From Omphiscola glabra (Eukaryota > Mollusca > Gastropoda > Lymnaeidae), in assembly GCA_964017045.1 (NCBI GenBank), contig OZ024798.1:9321793-9385792 (forward strand): a stretch of 64,000 nt of DNA. The letters are read 5' to 3'. This document shows, piece after piece, positions 11,464-25,500 of this stretch. Below the pieces are notes generated by a model. That model had not been told where the DNA came from. It saw only the letters and a list, made by a program, of their open reading frames with translations, and made no database searches. How positions within the stretch are numbered: the first letter of the stretch is position 1; each line of letters begins with the position of its first letter. Made by a program: the position numbers and the translations under genes.

Positions 11464-13514
11464 ACTTGAATAGAAGTGGATATATATAAAAAAAATAAAA
11501 AAAAAATTTTAAATTTTTTCTTCAGATATAAAAAAAAAAAAATAAAATTGATAAAAACGGCTCCTCATACAAATAAAGTTGACAGCGCCGGGACCAACAG
11601 CTCCAAAATTTTGTTATACACTTACACACACTACAAAATAGTACTGGACGAACAGATTTTTAAAAAAAATACAGAATTTTCCTTCGTTCAGTTAGACATT
11701 ATATATCAATAGTTTTAAAACATGTACGCACTCATAACACTTGATAAACGAATATGGTTTATTTGTTTAAATTGACTCATGCCTGTATTGACTTATGCTT
11801 ACAAAGGAAATAACATCAAAGTGATAGGTAAGAAATTAATGAGGAGCTCTGTGTGTTTGTGTCTGTAAGTGGCGGGCTGCAGCTTGTCATAGAGCATGCA
11901 ATTACATCCGTCCAATTATTTGGTGTCTGCCGTTTTTAAACAAGTTACCAAAAAAAACCAACAACAAACAAACAAGGCACCGCACTGGATTTATCTGTAT
12001 TTACTTGTGTAATTGCACGTTATTACGCACAACGTCTAACTCAAACCCCCTTCAATAGTCCTATTGATAGAGGGATAAGCAACAAACAAAATTTTGGTTT
12101 CAAACATTAATATCGACCGGGCAAATTTTGGCCATACAAGTCTTGGAGAGAAAGCGTGCCATCGTGTAGAGGGAAAAAAAACATATAATTACTGTGATGC
12201 AGCAGTGAAATTTGACTTGAGAACGACTCCTGCTTCAAATAAATTTACAAAAACACACACGTTTAAAACCTTTCACATCATAATTTTCTCAACTGTCTAA
12301 TTTTCAAACTTATCATAAGACCCCCCCAAAAAACAATAAAATGATCATAAATCTATTTTATTCAAGCAATAACCAGCACGAGCTTCACTAAACACAAGAA
12401 GATTATGTAGGTGCCAGTCAATCCGAGTCAACTAATGTAATTTGGGTATGATAAAAATATGCACCAGGAAGGAGAAGCAAAGAAACCAGGACCAAGAGAT
12501 CGGATCAAACACAGGTGATATATTTAATGTCAAATATCTAACCATCGCAAGCATTAGAATTATTTTTTTGTTTACTCGAGAAGCAGACTTACAATACAAA
12601 AAAAATGTATATCCCGCGCGTTATCGCTGTTATAGTTTGCGTTTGGCACACACCTCACAAATACACATTCGCCATTTTTTATTTCCTTGGCTGGAGTCGT
12701 TTCAATGAGGCATCATTGCTCTAGTGCAGTGCTCCTCAAAGTGATGGTAAACCCCCACCCCAGTGGGCGAGGTCCGCAAAAGGAGAAACAATTGAAGAAT
12801 GAAATAAAAAAAATTGCAATAAATTAGGAACGGGTCAATGTAAAAAAATTTCACAGTTGATGCCAGTACGCCACACTGAAAAATGTGAGAAGCACTGCTC
12901 TATTAATCTTTAAGACATTAAAATTACTCGTTATTAAAGATTTGTCAACGTTTTATTTTATATTCGTATATTCCAAATTAGAAATCCTTAAAAAAAAAAA
13001 AAAAATAAAATCAAATTAAATCTATTCTTTCATAATTGAACATATTTCATTTTCTAGTATGGAAAGTGTTAAAAGACGAATCGGCAGAAGATAGTTTTTA
13101 GTTTTTTTGTTTATTCAACCATCAGTCTCATTTTGCATGGAAAGTGTTAAATCGATGACAGGGACTATTCATGGAAACAGCGATCACTTTGAATTTGTAT
13201 GGCAGCGTATTTTCTTAGACTCCCCCCCGGCTGACAAGAACCATATTATTTTTAATATATTGCAACATAAGAAACAAGGGTCCGTGGGGGTGGGTGGGTG
13301 GGGGGGGGTAGGAGGGAATAGTACTTCCCTGGTGGAACTGGAGGTATTTTTGGACAACTGCAGAGTTGGTTTTTTTTTCGTGGAAGATGGAATCTCTAAT
13401 TATATCGGCGTCACTGCAAATCTGCAAAACAAGTTTTGTTCCATTCGCTTTCGTAGTTGTTGTTTTTTCTTTCTTTTTTACCCAGCTCTCTAGCCCCCCC
13501 CCCCCCAACGTTTA
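11464..13514. other. Intergenic and probable 3' flank of the F-box/WD gene
   Basis: AT-rich with several A-runs. The part near 13514 should include the 3' UTR of the F-box/WD gene on the minus strand. A small hAT element lies at 12727-12897. G/C runs occur near 13298 and 13495-13506. Short open frames here have no protein-like features. Confidence 0.45.
12727..12897. mobile_element. Small hAT-like element
   Basis: The left end is CAGTGCTCCTCAAAGTG and the right end is TGTGAGAAGCACTG (inverted). The flanks CTCTAGTG and CTCTATTA agree at 6 of 8 positions, as expected for an aged 8-bp hAT target duplication. Non-autonomous, 171 bp. Confidence 0.7.
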
Positions 13515-16500
13515 TCACTTCCGCTTTGTTTCACGTCTGCTGGACACCCCCACATTGAAGTTCAGTAGTTTGACGCTGTGGTCCGAGGAGGCGGTTGCAA
13601 TCCGTAGGTCATCCACGAAGATGCAGTTGATGGGTTGTTGGTGACCTTTGTACGTCTGCAGGCTGGCATCCCTGAAAGGTAAAAAAAAAATAAAAAATTA
13701 ATAAAAATATTTAATATGTCAGGTAGAGGATTTGTTGACAACGTTTAAACACAATTATTTTAAAACCTTTCCCCATACTTCTGTGAATTCGTTTAGTGAA
13801 AATTGAAACAACATATTTCGATGGCAAACTCAAATAGAACAATATATATTAAAAAATTATAAAATATAAAATAATTATACCAAACTAAAATTCCATATTA
13901 AAATAATGGATGTTACACTGCAATCTTAATACTATCGATTTTTTGCTTAATATTATTTATTGTAAGGAACACACAAACGCGCTGGATATGAGAAATATCT
14001 GTAAGCGAAGTAAAAAGTGTAGACCTAAAGTTTAAAGTAAAAGAATTTGTCTAATTTGGAGAGATCGTGTCTTGAATTCATTTGAGTGTTTATTGCCTTG
14101 GGAGTCACTTCCCTTTTGTTTATTTTTGAGAATTTATGTATTAGTAGTGATACGCCGATGGAATGTTTAGTTGAATATTGTTTTTTTTGGGCCTGATTTA
14201 GGGTTCAGGTAAGGTTTAGGGATACATTTAGGAAATTTTGTTCATTGTTATTTAACGTTTTATTCTTAATTTGACGGGTCGCGGCAACCAAGATGGCGGC
14301 CAAATACGAGACACGATCTCTCCAAATTTACCGAGAATTTTACTCAGAGAAGTTTGGACTCGGAAAGCAGCAAATACAATTGACACCCTTCCATAGCACC
14401 AACTCACTGCGTCACGTCCCAGTACTTGACGAGGCCATCTTGACCTGCACTTGTTATGTGGCCTTCGCCTTTATCGGCGTCGGTAATCGTTAGTTTGAGA
14501 CTCTCAACCCTGAAATAAAAAGATGCAATCCTTTAAAAAAAAAAAATCGATTATCTTTCCTTTAAGGTTGGTCTTTAAAGCGTCTCTTTTTTTATTTTGA
14601 TTGGAGTACTTCTATAGCGCCCATTTCCATGCTATGATAGCATGCTCACGGCGCTCCGATGTGCGAACACGTTCGAGAGGTCTCACTGCTGCCTGTTAGG
14701 CGCACGCGAACTCTCAACATAGAGAGACAGATGACTGTGCATTAATGAGCCCAATGGTCGCATCTCCAGTTTTTGTTGACGGACTATCTTTGTGGGAGCT
14801 GAGTGCCGAGATCCTTTCTTCCTTCTTCTCCCACGGAAAACTCTTGCAGTTTTGTTTTTTATTAAACAAAATGTTCGACATCGTGTAAGAATTTCACTAC
14901 AAAAGGAGATAGCTTTTAAAGCGTATACAGCTGACGCAGTCTAGCCGATGAGTAGTGAAGGTGGGGCTTATTCTTTCAAGTTAATTTCTCAGCCTGTCAT
15001 AACAACTTCGGCCCACCGGCAAACTGGACTTCCATGCTCGGGCTCGCCGTAAAACATTCAGTTGGTCAAGCGGTGGTCTCTTATGTCCCGCACGGCAGGG
15101 ATTGCATTAAACTCAGTCAGATCATACGTGAGGCCTTCTTCTTGGATGGTTTCCTCACATTTGATGTTGATAGTTTTTTTCTGAGGCTTTTCGAGTGAAA
15201 GTGTTTTAACTTTCTTGCATGCCGTTGGATAGAATTTCAACGTTTCGCAGGCATAAATAAGAGCGTGGAGCACAGCCGCCTTGTTGACTTTTAAATTTAG
15301 TTTGAGTGCTAATACCTCTGCTGGTCAATTACATTTTGATAGGGAAAGGGGCAAATCGCAGATGGAGCAATGTGGAGATTTGTTTCGAAGGGTGCATGCA
15401 AAACAAATGTAAATGAATGTAAAAGTATGTTGGACTACTTTTTTTATACCAAAACAATGGCATATAATACTTGTATCAGTTCCACCAATGCTACTTTTTA
15501 ACTTCCACAAATGCTACTTTTTAACTTCCACAAATGCTACTTTTTAACTTCCACCAATGCTACTTTTTAACTTCCACCAACGCTACTTGTATCAGTTCCA
15601 CCAATGCTACTTGTATCACTTCCCCAATGCTACTTGTATCAGTTCCACCAATGCTACTTGTATCAGTTCCACCAATGCTACTTTTTAACTTCCACCAATG
15701 CTACTTTTTAACTTCCACCAATGCTACTTTTTAACTTCCACCAATGCTACTTGTATCAGTTCCACCAATGCTACTTGTATCACTTTCATCAATGCTACTT
15801 GTATCACTTCCATCAATACTACTTGTATCACTTTCATCAATGCAGCTCTTAAACAAATATAATTTTAACATCAACTCAAAAAATGTAAAAAAAAAAGGGG
15901 TTCTAACTCACCTCTTCCTATGTTCGTTGAATGTTCTCACCAGTTTTGTCCCTTTGTAAAGGCAAACCGTCCCGTCGTAAGAGCACGCGAAGAAACCCCG
16001 GCAGTAGCTGACCGTCATGACGGAGGTTGATGGACTCACCCAAACGCACTTGACCAGCTGGAACGTGTCGGCGCTCCACAGGCGCACTGTCTGTGGAGAA
16101 ACAGCGTATTGATATTCTCATTTCTTTTCATACAAACTTCTGTATCATATCTCATTTCGTTTCCTACTGGTTCCTGCATCATATCTCATTGCTTTTCATA
16201 CAGTCTTCTGTATCATATCTAATTTATTTTCATAGTCTTCTGTATCATATCTTATTTCTTTTCATATAGTCTTCTGTATCATATCTCATTTCGTTTCATA
16301 CAGTCTTCTGTATCATATCTCATTTCGTTTCATACAGTCTTCTGCATCATATCTCATTGCTTTTCATACAGGCTTCTGTATCATATCTCATTGCTTTTCA
16401 TAAAGTCTTCTGTATCATATCTCATTTCTTTTCATATAGGCTTCTGTATCATATCTCATTTCTTTCATACAGTCTTCTGTATCATATCTCATTTCTTTTC

Positions 16501-19500
16501 ATACAGGCTTCTGTATCATATCTCATTGCTTTTCATACAGTCTTCTGTATCATATCTCATTTCTTTTCATATAGGCTTCGTATCATAATTCATTGCTTTT
16601 CATAAGTCTTCTGTATCATATCTCATTGCGTTTCATACATTCTTCTGTATCATATCTCATTTCTTTTCATACAGTCTTCTGTATCGTATCTCTGTGTCGA
16701 TGACGTGGTCTAAGGCCACACCAGCTAACGGTTCCACAAAACATTCCCGAGGGGGGATAAAAGTACCTTCGGTTAAGGAGCTTCAGTACGTCGTGGGAGC
16801 ATACGTGCTTACTTTAACGGATACAAGCAGCCCTGGAAGAGGCTCCAAGATCTCCTTACCATTATACCAACTTTCACTGGCAAGGGACAACCCGACAGAG
16901 AAACTGAACTCGCCTAGATCAGTGGTTCTCAACCTTCCTGATGCCGCGACCCTTTAATACAGTTCATCGTGTTTTGGCGACCCCCCCCAACCACAAAATT
17001 TTTATCGTCGATGCTTCATAACAGTAGAGTAAATGTGTTTTCCGATGGTCTTAGGCGACCCCTGTGAAAAAGGCAAACCAATCAGACTTGGGGAATTTCC
17101 GGTACACTTACCTTATCTCCAGAAGAAGTGAGCACCATCTTGTTGTCCTCTGACGTGTCAACATTGAAGACGGCGGCACTGTGGCCTGACAGCGTGCCGA
17201 GCAGCAAACATCTTCCAATGTCCCAAAGCTTGGCCTATAGAGACGACCCCATCAACAAGAAGATGAAGACAGGAAAGAAAAGTTCTAGATAATAACGTTG
17301 TTTTTAAATGCATGATCTGACCCCTTGCTATTTTAGGCGACCCCTGTGAAAGAGTCATTCGACCCCCAAAGGGATCGCGACACACAGGTTGAGAACCGCT
17401 GATCTAAGCGGTCTTATGCAACGCGGTACCCCCAGCCTAGGGCCAGGCTCGCCGCGCTTCACAAAAAAAATCAGCAAAAAGATAATAAAAAAGAAAAATT
17501 ACGATCTTAATGCTTTCAAAATGACACGTATACATTTTAAAACGAAACAATTTAAACAATCTAACGGTACCGTTTTGTCCTGAGAACCGGAGACCAGTAG
17601 CGGACCGCGAATCTTCAGACACCATATCTGAGCTTCGTGGCCGAACAGGGTCCTGGTGGTCAGTCCTGTCCGAAGATTCCAAATCTAAAAATAAAAAAAG
17701 ATTGATTCATTGTTAGGTCACACTTAAATCGGGGGGGGGGGGGGGGGGGGAGGAGAGAAATTCCTAATGTGTTTGGTCGGTTTTGCTATTTTCAAAACAC
17801 ATCTGGTCGGCTCTGCTATTTTCACAGCACATCTGGTCGGCTCTGCTATTTTCACAGCACATCTGGTCGGTTCTGCTATTTTCACAGCCCATCTGGTCGG
17901 CTCTGCTATTTTCACAGCACATCTGGTCGGTTCTGCTATTTCACAGTCCATCTGGTCGTTTCTGCTATTTTCACAGCACATCTGGTCGGTTCTGCTATTT
18001 TCACAGCACATCTGATCGATTCTGCTATTTCCACAGCACATCTGGTCGGTTCTGCTATTTTCACAGCACATCTGGTCGGCTCTGCTATTTTCACAGCACA
18101 TCTGGTTGGTTCTGCTATTTCACAGCCCATCTGGTCGTTTCTGCTATTTTCATAGCACATGTGGTCGGTTCTGCTATTTTCACAGCACATCTGATCGATT
18201 CTGCTATTTTCATAGCACATCTGGTAGATTCTGATATTTTCACAGCACATCTGGTAGATTCTGCTATTTTCACAGCACCTCTGGTCGGTTCTGCTATTTT
18301 CACAGCACATCTGGTCGGTTCTGCTATTTTCACAGCACATCTGGTCGATTCTGCTATTTTCACAGCACATCTGGTCGGTTCTGCTATTTTCACAGCACAT
18401 CTGGTCGGTCCTGCTATTTTCACAGCACATATGGTCGGTTCTGCTATTTTCACAGCACATCTGGTCGGTGGAAAAAATGAAATAAATACGCAAGAACACA
18501 CACATTCTTTGAAACAGTCCCTAGCAGAGTGCGAGTGTACTAACCCTGATGGTGTTGTCAAAAGACCCGCTGACCAACAGGTGCCTAGTGAAAAACTGAA
18601 GGCACCAAACTCCTTTCGTGTGACCTTTCAGCACGTGCAGGAGCTCCTTCGCCTTGATGTCCCATACCCTGATTGTCTTGTCAGCTGAGCCACTGGCGAT
18701 ACGTTCAGAGTCACACGTCACGCACTGGATGCTTTGAGAAGAAAAGAAAAGAATAATTCACAATAAAACAAATTAACTCAATAACCCCTAATTGGTATAA
18801 GTCCTGAGTCTATTGGGACCCGGGTGCGAATGGCGGCGCTGCGTGTCCGGGTCCATTTTGACAAAATGCTATCCGGATGTCATTTGTGGTAGTTTATTTT
18901 AATTAAACTGAAGAATTAAGTTTACAAACGTATAGCCCGTTCAATTATCTTTCATTTGATATCACATTTTGTCTTACAAACCCAACAATAATTATTTTAA
19001 ATAGTTTGTTAATCCCAACCTCTCACTTCTTGTACCGGGGTGCGAATAGCCACTTCGTTTGAAAATAGAGCAGCATTAGCCAAACATTAACTACAGAGAG
19101 TATTATGAATTCTTCATCACCCCATGCACGGGGAAAACCTTCACAAACAGCCAACAAGATTGCTCAAAACACTTGTCAGAATGTCCAACAAACCTTTCAG
19201 AATATACGACAAACCTATCAGAATGTCCAATAAATCTGTCAGAATTTTCCAACAAACCTGTCAGAATTTCCAACAAATGAGTCAGAATGTCCAACAAACC
19301 TGTCAGAATGTTCAACAAACGAGTCAGAATGTCCAACGAACGAGTCAGAATGTCCAACAAACCTGTCAAAATGTCCAACAAACGAGTCAGAATGTTGAAC
19401 TAAACTATACGAATGTCCAACAAACGAGTCAGAATGTCCAACAAACGAGTCAGAACATCCAACAAACCTGTCCGATTATCCAACAAACCTGTCAGAATGT

Positions 19501-22500
19501 ACAAAAAGCCTGTCAGAATGTAAAACAAACCTGTCAGAATGTCCAACAAACTCCGCTATCTCGCAGCGCCCCCTCCTCCAATTAAGTCTCAGTAAGTAGT
19601 TGTCCCTGAACACAATCTTCCAGTCCGGATTAGGCGGTATGGGAACAACAACGGTCACCTCTTGGCACTTAAGCCTCCAAAGGGAGTTATTGCCTGCCAG
19701 CTTTTCCCACTGTTTGCTTACCTTTGGAGAGAAGATAAATTATTACGCCTGATCCTGTAATAACAGTAGAATGGTAACTGTATAGATTGCTCTGCTGCAA
19801 AGGGGGAGAAGGGATGCAATCAAGTTGCGAGATCAAGAAATTAGGAGCACTCGGTAAGCTTTAAAGTCAACGCAAAACAAAGAATGTTCGTGGAATCGGA
19901 GTTGCTCCAAATAAATCTGAACTCAGAATCAGGACCCTCTTTGGATCAGAATCGGAGTCAGAATTTCAGCCAGCAACATTTATGACGTAACCACCAACAC
20001 TTATCAACACGGGTTAAAAATGTGTCGTAAGAAATATACAAAGGGAATTGGAAAACGCGAAGGAAGGGCCATAACTGAAAGTGAACGTTTCGGATAAAAA
20101 GCCTTTGACAGAAAATAGTTCAAGACAGAGACAAACACTCTTAGCTTGTTGTATAGATATTTAGTCTACAAGATAGAGACAAACGCTCTTAGTTTGTTGT
20201 ATAGATATTTAGTCTACAAGACAGAGACAAACACTCTTAGCGTGTTGTATAGATACGTAGTTTACAAGACAGAGACAAACGCTCTTAGCTTTTTGTATAG
20301 ATATTTATTCTACAAGACAGAGGCAAAGACTCTTAGGTTATTGTATAGATATGTAGTTTACAAGACAGAGACAAACACTCTTAGCGTGTTGTATAGATAT
20401 TTAGTCTACAAGACATATACAAACACTCTTATCTTGCTGTATAGATATATAGTCTACAAGACAGAGACAAAGACTCTTAGGTTATTGTATAGATATGCAG
20501 TGTACAGGAAACAGACAAACACTCTTAGCTTGTTGTATGGATATGAAGTCTACAGGACAGATACAAACACTCTTAGCTTGTTGTATAGATATGTCGTCTA
20601 CAAAACAGAGACACGCACTTTTAGTCTTAGCTTGTTGAATGTAATGTATCCTACAGAATACATACAAGTTTGAAAGTACTGACTCACAAAATTTAAAATT
20701 TAAATTAATTTAAACTTAATTTAAAAACAACTGAACCAAACAATAAAAAAAAAAACCAACTACAAAAAATAATCACTAAACGAAGATGTATTCAACATTA
20801 TCACCATTAGAACACTTGACACGCGGTTACTTCAATAGTTGTCTTGTCTGAAATTAATTTTAAAAAAAAATGAAATTGTTAACATGGTGTTACCATTACC
20901 ATGCAAGCCGCCAAAAGATCCCTAGGTCTGAGGCTGGCCAGGATTTTAAGTGCCAGATTTTCTGGCAGAAGCCCAACGATGTCTTTCTCTTGTTTGACCT
21001 GTGTGGGTTAAAACAAAAAAAAAATATGAAGCATAGAGCTACAGACTATTTGCGCCAGTTGTAATATAGTTGTAAGAAATAGTCTTAAGAAATAGTTGTA
21101 AAAGTTTTAATAAATTGTTGTAATAAATAGTTAGGAGTGATTTATAATGTGATTGATAATTTAAAAATGTTTTGTGTAGAGAAGTGCGTTGCCGATATAA
21201 ACTTGTGACAGTTTCTTTGCTTAGTGTATTTGAGGAAATGTTAAGAAAATTTATTATTATCTTTTAAGTGAATTTGAACGTGTCCCCGAAACTAACTCTT
21301 TTTGAAAAGTTTTTTTTTTTTAAAATGATACATTTTTTAAATACTTTGTGGTGTGACAATTCTAATCTGTAAATGATCACCAAATGAAGAATTGTTTAAA
21401 ATAACGAATGCTTTAAAAACCCAGGTATATATGACATAGCTTTTTACCCGGGAATAAAACAAAAAAAAAATGTAATTTAATGTTTGCTTGCCGTCCGTTG
21501 ATCAGAGCGTAATTGCCGAATTACCCGGCACCCACATCTTCCGCCATCCCCATTTTAAAATCTTACATATAGAACGATGTTTTTTTTTGTGTAGCGAAGA
21601 GTTCGTTTTTTATTCTTTAAAAAAACGTTTGTTTATTTCCCCATCGCTCACAACAGCAACCACCCCTCCCTTTCTCGACCCAGCAGAGCCCAGATGTAAC
21701 TCTGCAATCATCAATTCAGATGCGATCTTTCCGGTCAGCACGAGAAAAACGATGAGCCGAGCGAAGGAGATACGTGTGTCGACAAAAAAAAAATACGCCG
21801 GACAAATCAAGATGGAAATATGAGTAGAAATACTTTAACAATAATAATAATAATAATAATAAAAATAATGAGAAAAATAATAGTAATAATAATAATAATA
21901 GTAATAATATAAATAATAATAATAGTAATAATAAGAATAATAATAACAGAAATACGAATAATAATAATAGAAATAATAATAGAAATAATAATAGAAATAA
22001 TGAGAATAATAATAGTAATAGTAATAATAATGATAGTAATAATAAGAATAAGAATAATAGAAATAAGAATAATAATAATAGAAATAATAAGAATAATAAT
22101 AGAAAAAATAAGAATAATAATAATAGAAATAATAAGAATAATAATAGTAATAATAATAATAATAATAATAGAAATCATAAGAATAATAATAGTAATAATA
22201 ATAATAATAATAATAGAAATATTAAGAATAATAATAATAAAAAGAATAATAATAATAGTGGTGCACTAAATTGATATTAACTTTTTAATTAAAAAAAACA
22301 ACTCTTCTACTTATTTTTTTAATGCAGATTGTTTTACTTAAAAAAACTTTTAAAAAATAACTTTACTGATAAGAACTTTGAGATGAAGTAAATCTGTCTC
22401 GGGTCTAAGGACAGGACGATCTTTAGTAGGAATTTGTTCCGTTTCCTTTCTGTTTGAATAAGGGAAAAAAAAAGAGAGACATTAACTGATTGGGGTGGGG

Positions 22501-25500
22501 ATTTATTTTTAGTGAATCAAGACAGATGAGAAGTCTGTAGCCAACAGTGCTATAAACTGTAAATGATTGACTATTACTTATTTTTTTCCCACTGTAGAGC
22601 AGAAGGGAGGGGGGGGGGGTTGCTAGATATGTTATTTTACATTTTTGGGTTAGTCAATGGAAATGTTATGTTATTTAGGGTAGGGTTGGGGGGGGGGAAA
22701 TGTCCTATTTTGTGTTAAATAATATGTGCACGGAGCTTTAGTATCACTGACGCATGTTGGTACACATGCTGGTACACATGCTGGTACACATGCTGGTACA
22801 CATGCTGGTACACATGCTGGTAAAATGTTGGAACACTTGTCGGTACACATGCTGGTACACGTGTCTGTACACATGCTGGTGCACACGCTGGTGCACATGC
22901 TGGTATACACGTTGGTACACATGCTGGTACACTCAACGCAAAAAAAGAAAATCGATTCGCTGATCACATTCATCCCCAGACACAAACCAAATGTAGGAAC
23001 TTCCTATCTCACCATTCCATCTTTGCGCGTACAACGTCACCACTTTTGTGGCTTCTTCTGTTAAACTGACGACTGTCAGAGTTCCACGGGTTTCCAATTG
23101 ATCGGTGTCAGTCTAAACAAAATAAAGAGTAGGGCTATTGGGAAAAATGACTTTGGTATATTCATAATAAACTTAATCTAGTTAATAAGAACTCTTTTTT
23201 AAAAAAAAATAAAAAAATTTAAAGCTGAAAGATTTACAGAGCTGACATTACAAGGGGGACCTACTTTGTTGTGCTTATGTAAGACGGAACTATTGCCTTG
23301 TCTACTCCATTCGTTGTGAAACATTTTCTCACTCCGTGAATGTTTAGCGAAATGCTCACTTTGAAAGACCGTTGGCTCTGTACCCGCCGTGCACCTGCGT
23401 TGACGGAATTTAAAAATGTCATTTCATACAGTTGAGCAGTAATCTCTCTCCCCCGCGCGCACCCCCCCCCCCCACAATAAATAATTCATTATGAAGTTGG
23501 GAAAAAAATCTCCAGAGGGAACGGCATGGCTGCGATATATTGAAATACCATCAATCTCATCCCCACAAACGAAGAAGGCGTTACTGCGATACAAAACGAG
23601 CCAAACACCAAGCGTTCGGCGCGCGTTTGTTTTTCGGTTTTGTATTTTGGTATCTGTTTTTAGAAAATGATATCTCAGGCATTGCTTGAATCCAAATACA
23701 CGTTTAACGATTGGTCCCCAAATTAAGAGACATATTCACGTCGGTGAGACATTACCGTCTGGACAGATGCTACTGGTCTGCTCAAACATGCACTCCCCAG
23801 CTCCACAACCACACATTTCATATAGAATTTTTCTCAAAAAAGGGCTCGTTAAGGATTTTTACTGTATTTGACGATAGAGCTGGGGTGGGTTTTCTTTCAA
23901 TATGTTTTCCTTGTCAGGCTCTTCGATGATCGTTGCCGTTATCGTGGAGGCAATGACTGTCAGGATTGCCTTAACTGCCTTGATTGCCACGACTGCCTTG
24001 ACTGCCATGACTGCTATAACTGCCATGATTGCCTTAACTGCTATGACTGCCATGATTGCCTTAACTGCCATGACTGCCTTAACTGCCATGACTGCAACGA
24101 CTGCCATAACTGCTATGTCTGTCTTAACTTCCATGACTGCCACGACTGCCTTGACTGCTATGACTGTCATGACTGCTATAACTGCCATGACTGCCGTGAC
24201 GGCCGTGACTGCTGTGACTGCTATGACTATCTTAACTGCCATGACTGCCTTGACTGCCATGACTGCAACGACTGCCATAACTGCTATGTCTGTCTTAACT
24301 CCCATGACTGCCACGACTGCCTTGACTGCTATGACTGTCATGACTGCTATAACTGCCATGACTGCCGTGACTGCCGTGACGGCCGTGACTGCTGTGACTG
24401 CTATGACTATCTTAACTGCCATGACTGCCTTGACTGTCATGACTGCCACGACTGCCTTGACTGCCATGTCGGTAACGACTGCCTTGACTGCCATGACTGC
24501 CTTGACTGCCTTGACTGCCATGACTGCCATGACTGCCATGACTGCTATGACTGCCATGAATACCTTGACTGCCACGACTGCCTTGACTGCCATCACGGCA
24601 ACGACTGCCTTGACTTCTATTACTGCCATGACTACCTTGACTGCCATGACTGCCTTGCCTGCCATGATTGCTTTAACTGCAATGACTGTCATAACAGCCA
24701 TTGCAAGGACATCCCGTTTAAAACCGGCTACCAATGCAAGGACTTCCCATTTAACACCGGCTAACAATGAAGAACATCCCATTTAACACCGTCTAACAAT
24801 GAAGAACATCCCATTTAACACCGTCTAACAATGAAGAACATCCCATTTAACACCGGCTAACAATGAAGAACATCCCATTTAACACCGGCTACCATTGCAA
24901 GTACGATTTAACACCGGCTACCATTGCAAGTACGATTTAACACCGGATACCAATGCAAGGACCATTTAACACCGGATACCAATGCAAGGACCATTTAACA
25001 CCGGCCACCAATGCAAGGACCATTTAACACCGGCTACCAATGCGTAACATGAGCCCATACTTACGCTTGTGACTGGTTCACGATGGACGGGAACTCCACG
25101 TCTTCGTCCCTCTGGACGTAAGCGCTGGCCATTCTGTGGAAGGTGTTGACCAGCTTAAGCTGAACGAGTCTCTCCTTGGGAAACAATAGATAAAAATACA
25201 GTGAAGCTAACTAACACTCATATTCTGGTGAAGGTCTGAGATTACTCTCTTATGACACCGGCTAGTAAATTGGCTACCAGATCCATCTTTTGAGCTGGGC
25301 CATACAACATTTTCCTCACGTAGGGTTCCCCAACCGCCCTGGCTTCGCGCGGGAGATCTAGTGAGGGACATTCTAGGACAGTCTATTCTTGAATTCTCAT
25401 GTGTGTTTACACGTAAGGGGCAGATAATTAATTTCTTGTTCGCCAGGGCCCATTTAGGGGCAGTGGTTCTCAGCCTTCTTAATACCGTGACCCTTTAATA

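Noticed and set aside
13107..13644. Plus-strand frames of 128 and 92 codons
   Set aside because: They overlap the last exon of the F-box/WD gene or homopolymer-rich sequence and have no protein features.
17783..18688. Open frame of 301 codons on plus through the 30-bp array
   Set aside because: The unit is divisible by three, so frames cannot close. It is antisense to, and in an intron of, the F-box/WD gene.
20146..20673. 175-codon plus frame with a 16-residue repeat (LLYRYLVYKTETNTLS type)
   Set aside because: Interesting as an in-frame repeat, but it is an intronic minisatellite antisense to the gene, with no start context, signal peptide or flanking exon.
22980..23012. Read-through of exon 5 beyond the donor at 23012
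   Set aside because: The frame stays open for some codons, but only GTGAGA at 23012 gives the phase that fits exon 6 (22449-22367).
23859..24786. Three overlapping open frames of about 300 codons on both strands
   Set aside because: Produced by the 9-bp TGACTGCCA repeat; residues are Met/Thr/Ala/Val or Cys/Asp repeats with no protein logic.
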